From the NCBI GenBank assembly GCA_003243425.1, contig QFQP01000022.1, forward strand, positions 1 to 64,000: 64,000 nucleotides of DNA, in the 5' to 3' direction. Source of the DNA: Archangium gephyra (GTDB lineage Bacteria; Myxococcota; Myxococcia; Myxococcales; Myxococcaceae). Positions 50,428 to 59,826 of this stretch are shown here, piece by piece (positions within the stretch are counted from its first letter, which is position 1; every line of letters starts with the position of its first letter). Both the position numbers and the translations under genes were made by a program. The notes below the pieces were generated by a model that worked only from the letters and a program-made list of their open reading frames with translations, was not told where the DNA came from and searched no databases.

Positions 50428-51423
50428 ATGTTTCGCTCGTCGTTGATGTTCGCGGTGCTGTCTTTCGTCGCGTGTGGGAGCAGGCCGGGCCCTGAAGATT
50501 CGGGCACGCAGCTTCCCGTCGACGCTGGTGAAACGCTCGATGCCTCAGTCGATGCTGGTGAAGCCTCAGATGCCGGCCCAGAGAACGACGCAGGCATCGG
50601 TCACGACGCGGGAATTCCCGACGCAGGTGGCCTTGACGCAGGCGTGACGGACGCTGGCATTTCGAGTTCGCGCGGCGACGGTGGCATCACGTGCATGAGC
50701 TCGGTGTCGTTCGACGGGCACTCCGCGTGTCTGTCTTCGGTGAATGGCACGAGCTTCAAGGTCACGTTGCCCAACGGCGGCGGCGGCCCGTACACGCTGG
50801 GCATCTATCTGCACGGTGACGGCGCCGGTGCCTACAACAGCAACTCCGCCGTGCGCCGCATGCTGACGCTCGCCGACGCGAAGCACGTGTTGCAGATCGC
50901 CGTGCTCGCGCCCAACAAGTGTTCGTGGTGGCAAGCGCCGACCGCGCAGTTCGATGGCTCCTGCATGAACGTCGGCGCCCCCGTGCCGGACACCAATGCT
51001 GAGAATGCGCACAAACTCGCGGAGGTCATCGACGCGGTGCGCGCGGCCTACGACATCCGCAACGAGCAGTACCTCTATTACTCGGCGTCAGGCGGCAGCA
51101 TCTTCCTCACGCGCCGCTTCATCCCCATCTACGGCGAGGCGTACCCGGGCGGCATGTCCATCAACTGCGGCGGTGAAATGCCCGATGACACCGACTTCGC
51201 GTGGGCCATCAGCGACCCCGCAGCGCGCGGCTCGACGAAGATGTTCTTCACCTACGGAGATCAGGACTACCTGGCCGCCGACTCGCACGACACCGCGACC
51301 GGCTACGCGACGAAGGGCTTCGTGGTCGACGAGAAGATTCTTCCGGGCGTCGGTCACTGTGGTCCCGGCTTCGATGCCCACGGCCGCGCGCTCGAAGTGT
51401 GGACGCAGGTGCTCGCGCCGTAG
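50428..51423 (+). CDS. Lipoprotein alpha/beta-hydrolase (esterase-like)
   Basis: The 331-residue product has lipobox VACG after a short signal, a linker of Asp-Ala-Gly repeats (DAGIGHDAGIPDAGGLDAG), and an alpha/beta-hydrolase domain. The domain shows LGIYLHGDGAG (oxyanion region), the nucleophile elbow YYSASGGSIF, an acid in YGDQDYLA and the His in GVGHCGPG. Enzymes of this shape include polyhydroxyalkanoate or polysaccharide esterases. It is probably cell-surface. ATG 50428 is used since it starts the signal. Confidence 0.8.
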   Translation: MFRSSLMFAVLSFVACGSRPGPEDSGTQLPVDAGETLDASVDAGEASDAGPENDAGIGHDAGIPDAGGLDAGVTDAGISSSRGDGGITCMSSVSFDGHSACLSSVNGTSFKVTLPNGGGGPYTLGIYLHGDGAGAYNSNSAVRRMLTLADAKHVLQIAVLAPNKCSWWQAPTAQFDGSCMNVGAPVPDTNAENAHKLAEVIDAVRAAYDIRNEQYLYYSASGGSIFLTRRFIPIYGEAYPGGMSINCGGEMPDDTDFAWAISDPAARGSTKMFFTYGDQDYLAADSHDTATGYATKGFVVDEKILPGVGHCGPGFDAHGRALEVWTQVLAP

Positions 51424-51516
51424 ACGGTGACTTCGCCCGCACTGACGTGATTTCGCGCGTTTTCGGCTGGCGCCCGCGTTGCTCAGTACGCGCGCTCACT
51501 TCAACCAGGGAGCGCC

Positions 51517-52848
51517 ATGTCGTCTCGCATCGAAGCCAGTCGTTCGACCATCACCGCTGAACCCGATGTCGACGTGCCTGCGGCGCCGCCGAAGCGGCTG
51601 CTGAACATGAACGGCCCGCAGGGAGCTGCCGTCGAGCGCTTCGACGCGTCATCGTCGCGGCAGCCACCCGTCGGAGACTTTGCAGACGCGTCATCGTCGA
51701 TGCGCGCGGGCACCTTCACTGCGCAACAGCAGCAGTACCTCCTCTTTCACGCACGACTCACCGACGGCTTCACCAGCATCAACGCGCAGCTCGAGCAGGC
51801 CGCGACGCTTCAGGACCGCAACGCGATGCAGGCGCTGGTCGTGGGCATGGCCACCCGGCCCGAGTTCGCGACGATGCTCAACGAAGTGCCGCGTGAGTGG
51901 GTCGAGCGTGGAATCGAAACGATGATCCGCAACGTCGCGCCCAACGCGACGCCTGCAGAGATTGACGGGCTCACGAAGACCATCAGCGCTCACATCGACC
52001 AGCAGGTCCGCACCGCTGCTGCGCAGAAGCTCAAGAAGGGCGTTTCCGAGAAGCTCTTCAACGCCGCCGCGCAGCTCGAACGCGACTCGAAGGACCCCGA
52101 GATGCTCGCCACGATGACCTCGCAGCTCCAGCGTTGGGAAAGCCCGTCGGCGACGCCGCGACAGAAGGAACTCGCGGCCTCGGCGCGTGACCTGCTCGGG
52201 CTCGCCGACGGGCCGGTCTCGAAGGAGCAGCTCGCTGCGGCCTTGCAGTCGCGCGCGAAGCTCGTGGCTCGCGAAGCCGACACCATGCTCGAAGCCGGCG
52301 AGACGACGCTCTACCGCAGCCTCGCGCTTCACTCCGCGCTCGGCGAGCAGCTGCTGGCCGAGCAGGGCATCAAGCCGGGGAGCTGGGGCGAGGAAGGCCT
52401 GGCGAACGTGAAGTCGCGCGCGGGCGAAGATGAGGGCGAGCTTGCCCGCGCGAAGACGGCGACGAACCTGTCTCTCTCGTTTCTCGTCGGCGCGGTCGGT
52501 GGAGGCAAGGCCGCCAGCACCGCCGCGCCCATCGCGCTGAACGCAGGCGCGCTCGCCAGTTCGTATCAGCACATCGACCGTGCGGTCGCAGGCCAGCTCG
52601 CTGGCACCGCGAACGACAACGCAGTGAGCGCCGCGAGACGAAAGTGGGGCGTCGAGCTCGCGGAGGTCGGAGTCGCCTCGGCCATCGGCGGAACGATGGG
52701 GTCAGCCAAAGGCGACCTCTCGCACGCTGTGAAGCACGCCGCCATCGACGGGGGCCTGGGTCAGGCCGCGCATGCGGTCGAGCACTGGCTGCACCCGCAT
52801 TCAGGTGGCCCTTCGTCGACGATGGACGCGCTGCGCGGCAACGAGTGA
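51517..52848 (+). CDS. Uncharacterised protein with Gly/Ala-rich hydrophobic region
   Basis: The 443-residue product has no signal at its start but a disordered N-terminus (residues 1-70), a long helical middle and a Gly/Ala-rich stretch (FLVGAVGGGKAASTAAPIALNAGALASSY) near 330-360, followed by a second Gly-rich region (AIGGTMGSAKGDL). The layout recalls secreted effector or toxin-delivery proteins, but no domain is recognised and that is only an impression. ATG 51517 follows GGGAG. It lies between the esterase lipoprotein and ftsE. Confidence 0.65.
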   Translation: MSSRIEASRSTITAEPDVDVPAAPPKRLLNMNGPQGAAVERFDASSSRQPPVGDFADASSSMRAGTFTAQQQQYLLFHARLTDGFTSINAQLEQAATLQDRNAMQALVVGMATRPEFATMLNEVPREWVERGIETMIRNVAPNATPAEIDGLTKTISAHIDQQVRTAAAQKLKKGVSEKLFNAAAQLERDSKDPEMLATMTSQLQRWESPSATPRQKELAASARDLLGLADGPVSKEQLAAALQSRAKLVAREADTMLEAGETTLYRSLALHSALGEQLLAEQGIKPGSWGEEGLANVKSRAGEDEGELARAKTATNLSLSFLVGAVGGGKAASTAAPIALNAGALASSYQHIDRAVAGQLAGTANDNAVSAARRKWGVELAEVGVASAIGGTMGSAKGDLSHAVKHAAIDGGLGQAAHAVEHWLHPHSGGPSSTMDALRGNE

Positions 52849-52891
52849 CGAAATGGCGGGCGCGGCGAGGGCGTGAGATCTTCGCCGCGCG

Positions 52892-53590
52892 ATGATTCAG
52901 ATGTTCCACGTCAGCAAGGCGTACCCCGGCGACCCGCCGGTGCTGACCGACATCAACCTCGACATCGGCAAGGCAGAGTTCGTCTTTCTCACGGGGCCGT
53001 CGGGCGCGGGGAAGTCGACGCTGCTCAAGCTCATGTTCCTCGCGGAGCGGCCGTCGAAGGGACAGATTCTCATCGGCGGCCGCAACATCGCGCGCGTGCG
53101 TGAGTCTTCGATTCCGTACCTGCGCCGCAACATCGGCGTCGTTTTTCAGGACTTCAAGCTGCTGCCCACGCGCACGGTCGCCGAGAACGTGGGCTTCACG
53201 CTCGACGTGCTCGGCGTGTCGCGTGACGAAGTTCGAGAGCGCTCGGTGAAGATGCTTCGCCGGGTCGGCCTCGAGCACAAAGCCGACGTGTCGCCGCTCA
53301 AGCTCTCAGGTGGTGAGCAGCAGCGCGTCTCGCTCGCGCGCGCGCTCGTGAACGACCCCGCGATGCTGCTCGCCGACGAACCGACGGGAAACCTCGACCC
53401 CGCGCTGACCGTCGAGATCATGGACCTGCTGTCAGACGTGAATGCGCGAGGCACGACGGTCATCGTCGCCACGCACGACGCGTCACTCATCGAACGCTAC
53501 GAGAAGCGCACGCTGCGGCTCGAGCGCGGCTCCATCGTGGCTGACGAGCGCGGTGAGAAGGCCGCTCGTCTGATGATCAACGACAACTGA
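52892..53590 (+). CDS. ftsE: Cell division ATP-binding protein FtsE
   Basis: The 232-residue ABC ATPase powers the FtsEX complex at the division septum. It has Walker A GPSGAGKST (35-43), the Q-loop VVFQDFKLLPTRTVAENV typical of FtsE, the signature LSGGEQQRVSLARAL and Walker B LLADEPTGNLD. With FtsX it transmits a signal to the murein hydrolase activator EnvC (55212). Start ATG 52892. Unusually, ftsX does not follow directly: an opposite-strand gene lies between them. Confidence 0.95.
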   Translation: MIQMFHVSKAYPGDPPVLTDINLDIGKAEFVFLTGPSGAGKSTLLKLMFLAERPSKGQILIGGRNIARVRESSIPYLRRNIGVVFQDFKLLPTRTVAENVGFTLDVLGVSRDEVRERSVKMLRRVGLEHKADVSPLKLSGGEQQRVSLARALVNDPAMLLADEPTGNLDPALTVEIMDLLSDVNARGTTVIVATHDASLIERYEKRTLRLERGSIVADERGEKAARLMINDN

Positions 53591-54235
53591 TTACGGCTCG
53601 AGCACCGACACGACGGAGCCGCCGCTGCTCTCGACGCCTGCGAGGTCGCCACCGCCGGCGACGCGCACCTTGCTGCCACCCGACGCTTCGCCGCGAACCT
53701 TGCCGGTAGCCGTCACTTCGACCGACGAGCCGCCGCTCACCTCGACCTTCGCCGTCTCGGCGCTGACGTGAATCTTCGCCTTGCTGCCGCCGGACACTTC
53801 GAGGTCGACCGCGGTGACGGTGCCGCTCGCGGTGATCTCGCTCCCGCCGGAGACGTCGAAGTCGATGTTCGCGCCGGTCAGCTCCGTCGCGTTCAACGTC
53901 GACCCACCACTGGCTTCGAGCTGCGCCACGTCGGTGCCGGTGATGAGAATTTCAGTCCACTCGAGTGACGAGACCTTCACGCCCGGCTTGAGCCGCACGT
54001 GCAGACGGCCGTCGCGCACGATGGTGTCGATGTTGTCGATGACCTTCTGCTGCGAGTTGATGGTCACCGACGGCGAACCGGGTTTGAAGCTGGCGGTCAG
54101 CCCGCTCTCGAGGCGCACGCGACTGAACGCGTCTTGCGTTCTCGTGTCTGAGGCCGCCGGCCCACCATCGATCTGATTCCAACAACCGGTGAGCACCACG
54201 AAGGGGACGAGGGCCGCGAGGAGCAAGCGAGTCAT
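53591..54235 (-). CDS. DUF2807 (head GIN domain) lipoprotein
   Basis: The 214-residue product has a signal with lipobox LTGC and a repetitive beta-helix-like region: IHVSAETAKVEVSGGS, VDLEVSGGSKAKIHV, RGEASGGSKVRV with a repeating SGGS element. This matches DUF2807, once annotated as an auto-transporter adhesin head. It would be a surface- or periplasm-located fibre-like domain. Start ATG 54235 is used. The gene sits on the minus strand in the gap between ftsE and ftsX; its stop abuts the ftsE stop. Confidence 0.85.
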   Translation of the reverse strand: MTRLLLAALVPFVVLTGCWNQIDGGPAASDTRTQDAFSRVRLESGLTASFKPGSPSVTINSQQKVIDNIDTIVRDGRLHVRLKPGVKVSSLEWTEILITGTDVAQLEASGGSTLNATELTGANIDFDVSGGSEITASGTVTAVDLEVSGGSKAKIHVSAETAKVEVSGGSSVEVTATGKVRGEASGGSKVRVAGGGDLAGVESSGGSVVSVLEP

Positions 54236-54315
54236 GCCCCGTTTGATGCCGCGACCGTCCGAAACGATCATCAAACCTGCCATGCGACCGAAACCGGTGG
54301 AAACTACGGCCCGTC

Positions 54316-55215
54316 GTGAGCACCGGCGCCCGCCTCGCCTATTTCGCCAGAACCGCCATCGGCAGCATGGTGCGTTCGCCGTTCGTGCACGTCATCGCCG
54401 TGGCGTCGCTGGCGTTGTCGCTGGTGGGCTTCGGCCTCGCGCGCATCGCCGGCACGCAGCTCGACGTGCTGCTGTCGTCGCTCGGAGGCGACGTCGAGTT
54501 CACCGTGTACCTCGCGCCCGACTCGCCGCCCGACCAGGTCGCCGAGCTCGAGAAGGCGTTGACGACGCGCACCGGTGGTTCGGCGGCACGGGTCTCGCCG
54601 GCCGATGCCCTCGGGCGCCTCGCCGCGTCGCTCGGTGATCAAGGCCGGGCGCTCGTCGACCTCGAAGAGAACCCGTTGCCGTGGAGCATCGAGCTCAAGG
54701 TTCCTCCAGCGGCGCGAGACCCCGAAGCACTCGAGCTGCTCGCCAACAGGACGCGTGCCCTCAACTTCGTCACCGGCGTCGACTACGGGCAGGCGGCGTT
54801 GCAGCGGCTCTCGGTCATCGCGCGGGCGCTGCGCCTGGCGGGCCTGGTCGCGTTCGCGCTCGTCTTTCTGACCGCCATCATCGTGGTCAGCGCCACGCTG
54901 CAGCTGGCGATCTTCGCGCGCCGGGAAGAGATCGAAATTCAGAAGCTCGTCGGAGGCACCGACCGCTTCGTGCGCATGCCGTTCTTGATCGAAGGTGCGA
55001 TGCAGGGGCTCTTCGCGGGCGTCATCGCCCTCGGGCTGGTCTTCGGCGCCATTCGCTGGGTCGAGAGCGAAGGTGGCGAGCTCGTCGGCTTCCTGATGCT
55101 CGACGGCCGTTTCGTCGTGAACTGGGCACGGCTCGCCGGCGAGCAGGTGGGCCTGGGCATCGTGCTCGGCCTCTCGGGCAGCTTCATCGCCGTGCGGAGA
55201 TTCCTGCGCGTATGA
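54316..55215 (+). CDS. ftsX: Cell division protein FtsX
   Basis: The 299-residue membrane protein has an N-terminal helix, a periplasmic domain (EFTVYLAPDSPPDQVAELEKAL onward), and three further helices in the C-terminal half, the FtsX/MacB permease layout. The periplasmic domain binds EnvC. GTG 54316 begins the protein. Its stop overlaps envC by ATGA. With FtsE it forms an ABC-type complex that controls hydrolysis of the wall during division. Confidence 0.93.
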   Translation: MSTGARLAYFARTAIGSMVRSPFVHVIAVASLALSLVGFGLARIAGTQLDVLLSSLGGDVEFTVYLAPDSPPDQVAELEKALTTRTGGSAARVSPADALGRLAASLGDQGRALVDLEENPLPWSIELKVPPAARDPEALELLANRTRALNFVTGVDYGQAALQRLSVIARALRLAGLVAFALVFLTAIIVVSATLQLAIFARREEIEIQKLVGGTDRFVRMPFLIEGAMQGLFAGVIALGLVFGAIRWVESEGGELVGFLMLDGRFVVNWARLAGEQVGLGIVLGLSGSFIAVRRFLRV

Positions 55216-56309
55216 ACGCGTTGGTGCTCGCGCTGCTGTTGGCGGCGTCGTCTGACGTCGAAGACGAACGCGCAGAGCTGCAGCACCGCCTCGCCTCCGA
55301 GAAGGCTGCGTTCGATGCCATCGGTGACGAGAAGAAGGATCTGCTGACGCTGCTCGACACGCTCGAGCGCCTCGCGCGTGAATCGGCGACGCGGACCGCG
55401 AACCTCGAGCGCAGCGTCGCGCGCGTGGCGAAGCAGGTGGCCGCTGCAGAAGAAGAGGCGGAGGTCGCTCAGGATGCGGTGCGTGAACAGCAGCGCCGCA
55501 TCGCTCCCCGGCTGGTGACGCTGTACCGCGTTCAGAAGCAGGACTCGCTGGGCAACCTGCTGGCGGCCGGCGACTTCGCTTCGATTCTCAAACGACAGCG
55601 CGCGTTGCAGTCACTCGTCGCGGCCGATGCTCGTGAGCTCGAGGAGCTTGGGCAGCTCTCCGATTGGCAACGTCGCCGCATGCATCGGCTCGAGCGTCTC
55701 GAGATGACGAACCGTCGCTACCTGCGCGCGCTGCGAACCGAGCAGGCCGTCAGTCGCGCTCGCCTCGCGCGCTTTCGTGACCTGCTCTCGTCGATCACCG
55801 CGGAACAGAACCGCATGAGCCGCGTCATCGCCGACCTCGAGCAGACCGACGCCGAACTCGCCAACCTCGTCGGCGACATGCAGAGCGCAGTCACGGCGCA
55901 GGGCTTCCGCGCCCGCCGAGGGCTTCTGCCGTACCCCACCCAGGGCATCGTGGAGGTCGGCTTCGGTCGCGTCGTCAATCCGCGCTTCAACACCGTCACC
56001 GTGCAGAAGGGGCTCGATCTCCGCGCGGCCGAAGGCGCAGACGTGTTCAGCGTGGGCGAGGGCACCGTGGTCTTCTCTGGCTGGCTCAAGGGCTACGGCA
56101 ATCTGGTGATCATCGACCACGGAGCGAACTTTCACTCGCTCTACGCGCACCTCGCGAACTCGCAGGTCGACGTCGGCAAGACCGTCACCGAACGTGAGCG
56201 CATCGGTCAGGTCGGCGACACGGGAAGTCTCAAGGGCTCGTATCTCTATTTCGAGATCCGCAAAGCCGGCCAGGCCGTCGACCCGTTGCCGTGGCTCAAG
56301 CCCGAGTGA
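55212..56309 (+). CDS. envC: EnvC-like murein hydrolase activator
   Basis: The 365-residue protein has a signal-like N-terminus, a long coiled coil (about residues 15-235) and a C-terminal LytM domain. The zinc ligands of active LytM enzymes are degenerate: the HxGxD site reads QKGLDLR and the final LHFE block reads LYFEIR, although HSLYAHL is kept. EnvC of E. coli is likewise inactive as an enzyme and activates amidases; the same role is expected. The ATGA overlap with ftsX fits the known FtsEX-EnvC partnership. Confidence 0.9.
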   Translation: MNALVLALLLAASSDVEDERAELQHRLASEKAAFDAIGDEKKDLLTLLDTLERLARESATRTANLERSVARVAKQVAAAEEEAEVAQDAVREQQRRIAPRLVTLYRVQKQDSLGNLLAAGDFASILKRQRALQSLVAADARELEELGQLSDWQRRRMHRLERLEMTNRRYLRALRTEQAVSRARLARFRDLLSSITAEQNRMSRVIADLEQTDAELANLVGDMQSAVTAQGFRARRGLLPYPTQGIVEVGFGRVVNPRFNTVTVQKGLDLRAAEGADVFSVGEGTVVFSGWLKGYGNLVIIDHGANFHSLYAHLANSQVDVGKTVTERERIGQVGDTGSLKGSYLYFEIRKAGQAVDPLPWLKPE

Positions 56310-56394
56310 GGTCACAGGCGAGGTCGCACGTGCGTGCGTGTACCACCCCGGCATTTCCAACCCGCCGTCGATCCATGCGACAACGCGCGCCCGC

Positions 56395-57261
56395 ATGGAA
56401 TGGCTTGGTCTTGCAAACAGGGTGATTCGTCGCACGCTCGTCGCGAGCGGCGTGAGCAGTGAAGTGGTTCGTATTCGCGACACCGACGTTCACTTCTACC
56501 GGGCCGAGAAGGGCGGCAAGGGGCCGCCGCTGCTGCTCGTTCACGGTCTCGGCAGCTCGGCCAACGCCTTCTTCAAGACGATGGTCCCGCTCGCGAAGTT
56601 GTTCCGCTCCGTCGTCGCCATCGATCTTCCCGGCAACGGCTTCTCGCCGACCCCTGCGCGTGGCCCGCTGCCGGTGCGGGAGCACCTGGAAATTCTCTCC
56701 GAGTTCCGTCGGCGCATGATCGGCGAGCCCGTGTTCCTGCTCGGCAATTCGCTCGGTGGCGGCATGGTGCTCAACTTCGCGCTGCAGGAGCCGCAGCACG
56801 TCAGGGCGCTGGCGCTCGTCGCTCCAGCTGGCGCGCGCGTCGCCGATGATCGCTTTCAGGGCCTGCTGAAGAGCTTCCACGTCGACGACGCGAAGCAGGC
56901 GCGCGTGCTCGCCAACAAGCTCTACGCGAAGCCGCCGCTCTACATTCTGCTGTTCGCCGACGAGCTGCGGAAAATGGTCAGCACCGACACGGTGAAGAGC
57001 CTCGTTCGCGAGGTGACGCCGGCCGACATGTTCACGCCCGAACAGTTGTCGTCGCTCACCATGCCCACGCTGCTCATCTGGGGGCGTCAGGAAAAACTGC
57101 TGCCGTACGAAGGGCTCGATTTCTTCCGCGCGCATCTGCCGGCCAACGCCGAGATCCACGAAGTGAAGGGCTTCGGGCACATGCCGCAGATGGAGCACCC
57201 GCGCGCGTTCATCGAGCGCGTCACGAAATTCGCGGTGGCACGCGGCCTCGTACATGCTTGA
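56395..57261 (+). CDS. Alpha/beta-fold hydrolase
   Basis: The 288-residue protein shows LLLVHGLGSSANAF (oxyanion region), DLPGNGFS, the nucleophile GNSLGGGM, an acid-like GRQEKLLP and the catalytic His in GFGHMPQMEHP. The usual acid Asp may be replaced by Glu. It has no signal peptide. The family covers esterases, lipases and epoxide hydrolases; substrate unknown. The ATG at 56395 is used; the frame extends upstream as overlap with envC. Confidence 0.85.
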   Translation: MEWLGLANRVIRRTLVASGVSSEVVRIRDTDVHFYRAEKGGKGPPLLLVHGLGSSANAFFKTMVPLAKLFRSVVAIDLPGNGFSPTPARGPLPVREHLEILSEFRRRMIGEPVFLLGNSLGGGMVLNFALQEPQHVRALALVAPAGARVADDRFQGLLKSFHVDDAKQARVLANKLYAKPPLYILLFADELRKMVSTDTVKSLVREVTPADMFTPEQLSSLTMPTLLIWGRQEKLLPYEGLDFFRAHLPANAEIHEVKGFGHMPQMEHPRAFIERVTKFAVARGLVHA

Positions 57262-57297
57262 CGTTCAAACGATTTTCGACCACGAGTGCCGCCGCTG

Positions 57298-58419
57298 ATG
57301 ATCCGCGCCGTTCTTCTCTCTGTCCTGGTGCCGTTCGCCGCGCTCGCGGAGGACGCTGGTTTCCCCGATGACGCTGGCGTCGAGCTCGCGTGCGATGCCG
57401 GCGTGCTGCTGGCCGCCGCCGACGACGAAGCGGCAGAAGAGGAAGGCGAAGATGCCGCGGAGCCCGGTGACGGTGAGCTCGCTGATCCGCGCGCCGAAGC
57501 GTTGAACGCCAACGGCATTCTCTATTCGACGGATCTGTCCGACGAAGATCTCCTGAAGATCTGGACCGAAGAGCCCTCGAAGCTGGGGTCGATCAGCGTG
57601 GGGCTCGTGGAAGCCGGCCGGCTGATCAACGGCGTGCCCATGCCCACGGGTGACGCGTGGTCGATCGTCGATCCGCAGAACGCGTTCGGCACGCACGAGA
57701 CCGTCGAGTTCATTCAGGCCGCCGCCAACGCCGTTCGCGCGCAGTTCGAGAAGGCGCCCGCGCTCCGCATCAACCACATCGGCAAGGCCAGCGGTGGCTA
57801 CATTCGCCCGCATCAGAGCCACCAGGCCGGGCGCGACGTAGACCTGGGCTTCTACTACCCGCTCGGTGAAGACCCGGGTCGTCTGTCGAAGAAGCGCGAG
57901 CTCGCGATGGACCTCGCGATGAACTGGGCGCTGGTGAAGTCGCTCATCACCACCGCCGACGTGCAGTTCATTCTCGTCGACAAGCGCATTCAGGCCCGGC
58001 TCTACGACTTTGCGTTGAAGCAGGGCGAAGACAAGGCCTGGCTCGACAAGTTGTTCCGCGCGGGCTTCGCGTCGCTGATTCGTCACGCGCGTGGCCACCG
58101 CGACCACTTCCACGTTCGTTTCTATTCCGGCCGCAGCCAGGAGCTCGGGCGCCGCATTCAGCCGTTGCTCGCCAAGCAGCCTGAGCAGAACCTCGTCATT
58201 CACCGCGTGAAGAAGGGCGACACGCTGGGTGGTCTGGCCGCGAAGTACAACTCGGGCGTGAAGATGATTCAGAAGGCCAACGGCATGACGAGCACCGCGC
58301 TGCGCGTCGGCCGCACGTTGAACATTCCGCTGCGGGGGCCCTGCACGAATTGCCCGGTCGCGCCGCCGCTCGTGGTGCCGCCGCGCTGCCTGCCTCCCGA
58401 GCCGCCGCCCGAGTCCTGA
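57298..58419 (+). CDS. Penicillin-insensitive murein endopeptidase (M74/MepA-like) with LysM domain
   Basis: The 373-residue protein has a signal peptide, an acidic linker and a LAS-type peptidase domain with RPHQSHQAGRDVDLGF (zinc ligands at about 170-180) and ARGHRDHFHVRF (about 265-275), as in MepA. A LysM domain at about 300-345 (IHRVKKGDTLGGLAAKYN...GRTLNIP) would bind peptidoglycan. It cuts D-Ala-diaminopimelate crosslinks. The Pro-rich end has a CTNC pair. Next to envC and the CtpA-type protease it forms a wall-remodelling cluster. Confidence 0.9.
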   Translation: MIRAVLLSVLVPFAALAEDAGFPDDAGVELACDAGVLLAAADDEAAEEEGEDAAEPGDGELADPRAEALNANGILYSTDLSDEDLLKIWTEEPSKLGSISVGLVEAGRLINGVPMPTGDAWSIVDPQNAFGTHETVEFIQAAANAVRAQFEKAPALRINHIGKASGGYIRPHQSHQAGRDVDLGFYYPLGEDPGRLSKKRELAMDLAMNWALVKSLITTADVQFILVDKRIQARLYDFALKQGEDKAWLDKLFRAGFASLIRHARGHRDHFHVRFYSGRSQELGRRIQPLLAKQPEQNLVIHRVKKGDTLGGLAAKYNSGVKMIQKANGMTSTALRVGRTLNIPLRGPCTNCPVAPPLVVPPRCLPPEPPPES

Positions 58420-58490
58420 CGCGTCACTGCCTACATGGGCAGACACAGCGCCTCGTGCGAACGGGGGCGCGTGGCTCTTAGACTGTGCGC

Positions 58491-59825
58491 ATGCGTGTCG
58501 TCCGCGCCGCTGCGGTGATCCTGTCGCTGTCGCTGTCCACTTCCGCTCTCGCCGGCGCACCACCGCCTGCAAGCACTCGCGCCGAGGCGACGTACCGCCA
58601 GCTCGAGCTGTTCGCGCGCGTGTTGTCGTACGTGCAGAACAACTACGTCGAGCCGGTCGACGAGCAGCAGCTCATGCATGGCGCCATCAAGGGCATGCTC
58701 GAGACGCTCGACCCGCATACGCAGTTCATGCCGCCCGACATCTTCAAGGAGATGAAGATCGACACGTCGGGGGAGTTCGGCGGTCTCGGCATCGAGATCA
58801 CCAAACGCAACGACAACATCGTGGTGGTCGCGCCCATCGACGACACGCCGGCGCAGCGCGCGGGCATCAAAGCCGGCGACGTGGTGCTGAAGATCGACGA
58901 CGAGCCGACGCGGAACATGGAGGTGGCGCGCGCCAGTCAGAAGATGCGCGGGCCCGCCGGGAAGAAGGTGCTGCTCACCATCATGCGCGACGGGTTCACC
59001 GCGCCGCGCGAGTTCGCGATCATCCGAGATCACATTCGCATCGCCTCGGTGGAGGCCGCGCTCTACGGCGGCATCGGCCACGTGAAGGTGAAGAACTTCC
59101 AGGAGCGCACCGACGCGTCTCTCTACAAAGAGCTCGAGAAGCTGCGCGCCCAGAACGGTGGAAAGGAGCTGCGCGGGCTGGTGCTCGACCTGCGCAACAA
59201 CCCCGGCGGCCTGCTCGATCAAGCCGTCGCCATCAGCGATCGGTTTCTGGGCGGTGGTCTTTCCATCGTGAGCACGCGCGGGCGTGGCGCCACCCAGATC
59301 ACCGAGGAGCGCGCGAAAGATCGCGACACCGAGAAGGGTTACCCCATCGTGATTCTGGTGAACGCCGGCAGCGCGTCGGCTTCTGAGATCGTCGCTGGCG
59401 CCCTGCAGGACCACCACCGCGCGGTGGTGATGGGCGTGCCGACGTTCGGCAAAGGCAGCGTACAGACCGTCATCGAGATGGAAGACGGCTCGGGCCTCAA
59501 GCTCACCATCGCCCGCTACTTCACGCCGTCGGGCCGCAGCATTCAGGAGAGCGGCATTCTTCCCGACTTCGTGGTGCCCGAGACCGAAGGCGGCACCGTG
59601 ATGCGCACCGACGTGCTTCGCGAGAAGGACCTGAAGCGGCACTTCAAGGGCGAGGTCGCGCCGCCCGACGTGAGCGCGGTGAAGATCTCACTGCCCGACA
59701 ACCTGAAGGCGTGGGACGTCAGCGATGCGGTCACCGACTACCAGTTGAAGGTCGCGCTCGCGTACCTGAACGGCTCCAACTTCGCCGACGGCAAGAACAC
59801 CGCGCGCGCGCCGAAGGCGCCCTGA
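58491..59825 (+). CDS. Carboxy-terminal processing protease (S41, CtpA-like)
   Basis: The 444-residue protein has a signal peptide, a PDZ domain (GGLGIEITKRNDNIVVVAPI near 95-180) and an S41 serine peptidase domain with LDLRNNPGGLL, the catalytic Ser in NAGSASASEIVAGAL, and Lys in PTFGKGSVQT. It cleaves non-polar C-termini, and in several bacteria controls murein hydrolases by degrading them. That role fits the location after MepA-like and EnvC genes. ATG 58491 is used; GTG 58485 is an alternative. Confidence 0.93.
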   Translation: MRVVRAAAVILSLSLSTSALAGAPPPASTRAEATYRQLELFARVLSYVQNNYVEPVDEQQLMHGAIKGMLETLDPHTQFMPPDIFKEMKIDTSGEFGGLGIEITKRNDNIVVVAPIDDTPAQRAGIKAGDVVLKIDDEPTRNMEVARASQKMRGPAGKKVLLTIMRDGFTAPREFAIIRDHIRIASVEAALYGGIGHVKVKNFQERTDASLYKELEKLRAQNGGKELRGLVLDLRNNPGGLLDQAVAISDRFLGGGLSIVSTRGRGATQITEERAKDRDTEKGYPIVILVNAGSASASEIVAGALQDHHRAVVMGVPTFGKGSVQTVIEMEDGSGLKLTIARYFTPSGRSIQESGILPDFVVPETEGGTVMRTDVLREKDLKRHFKGEVAPPDVSAVKISLPDNLKAWDVSDAVTDYQLKVALAYLNGSNFADGKNTARAPKAP

Positions 59826-59826
59826 A

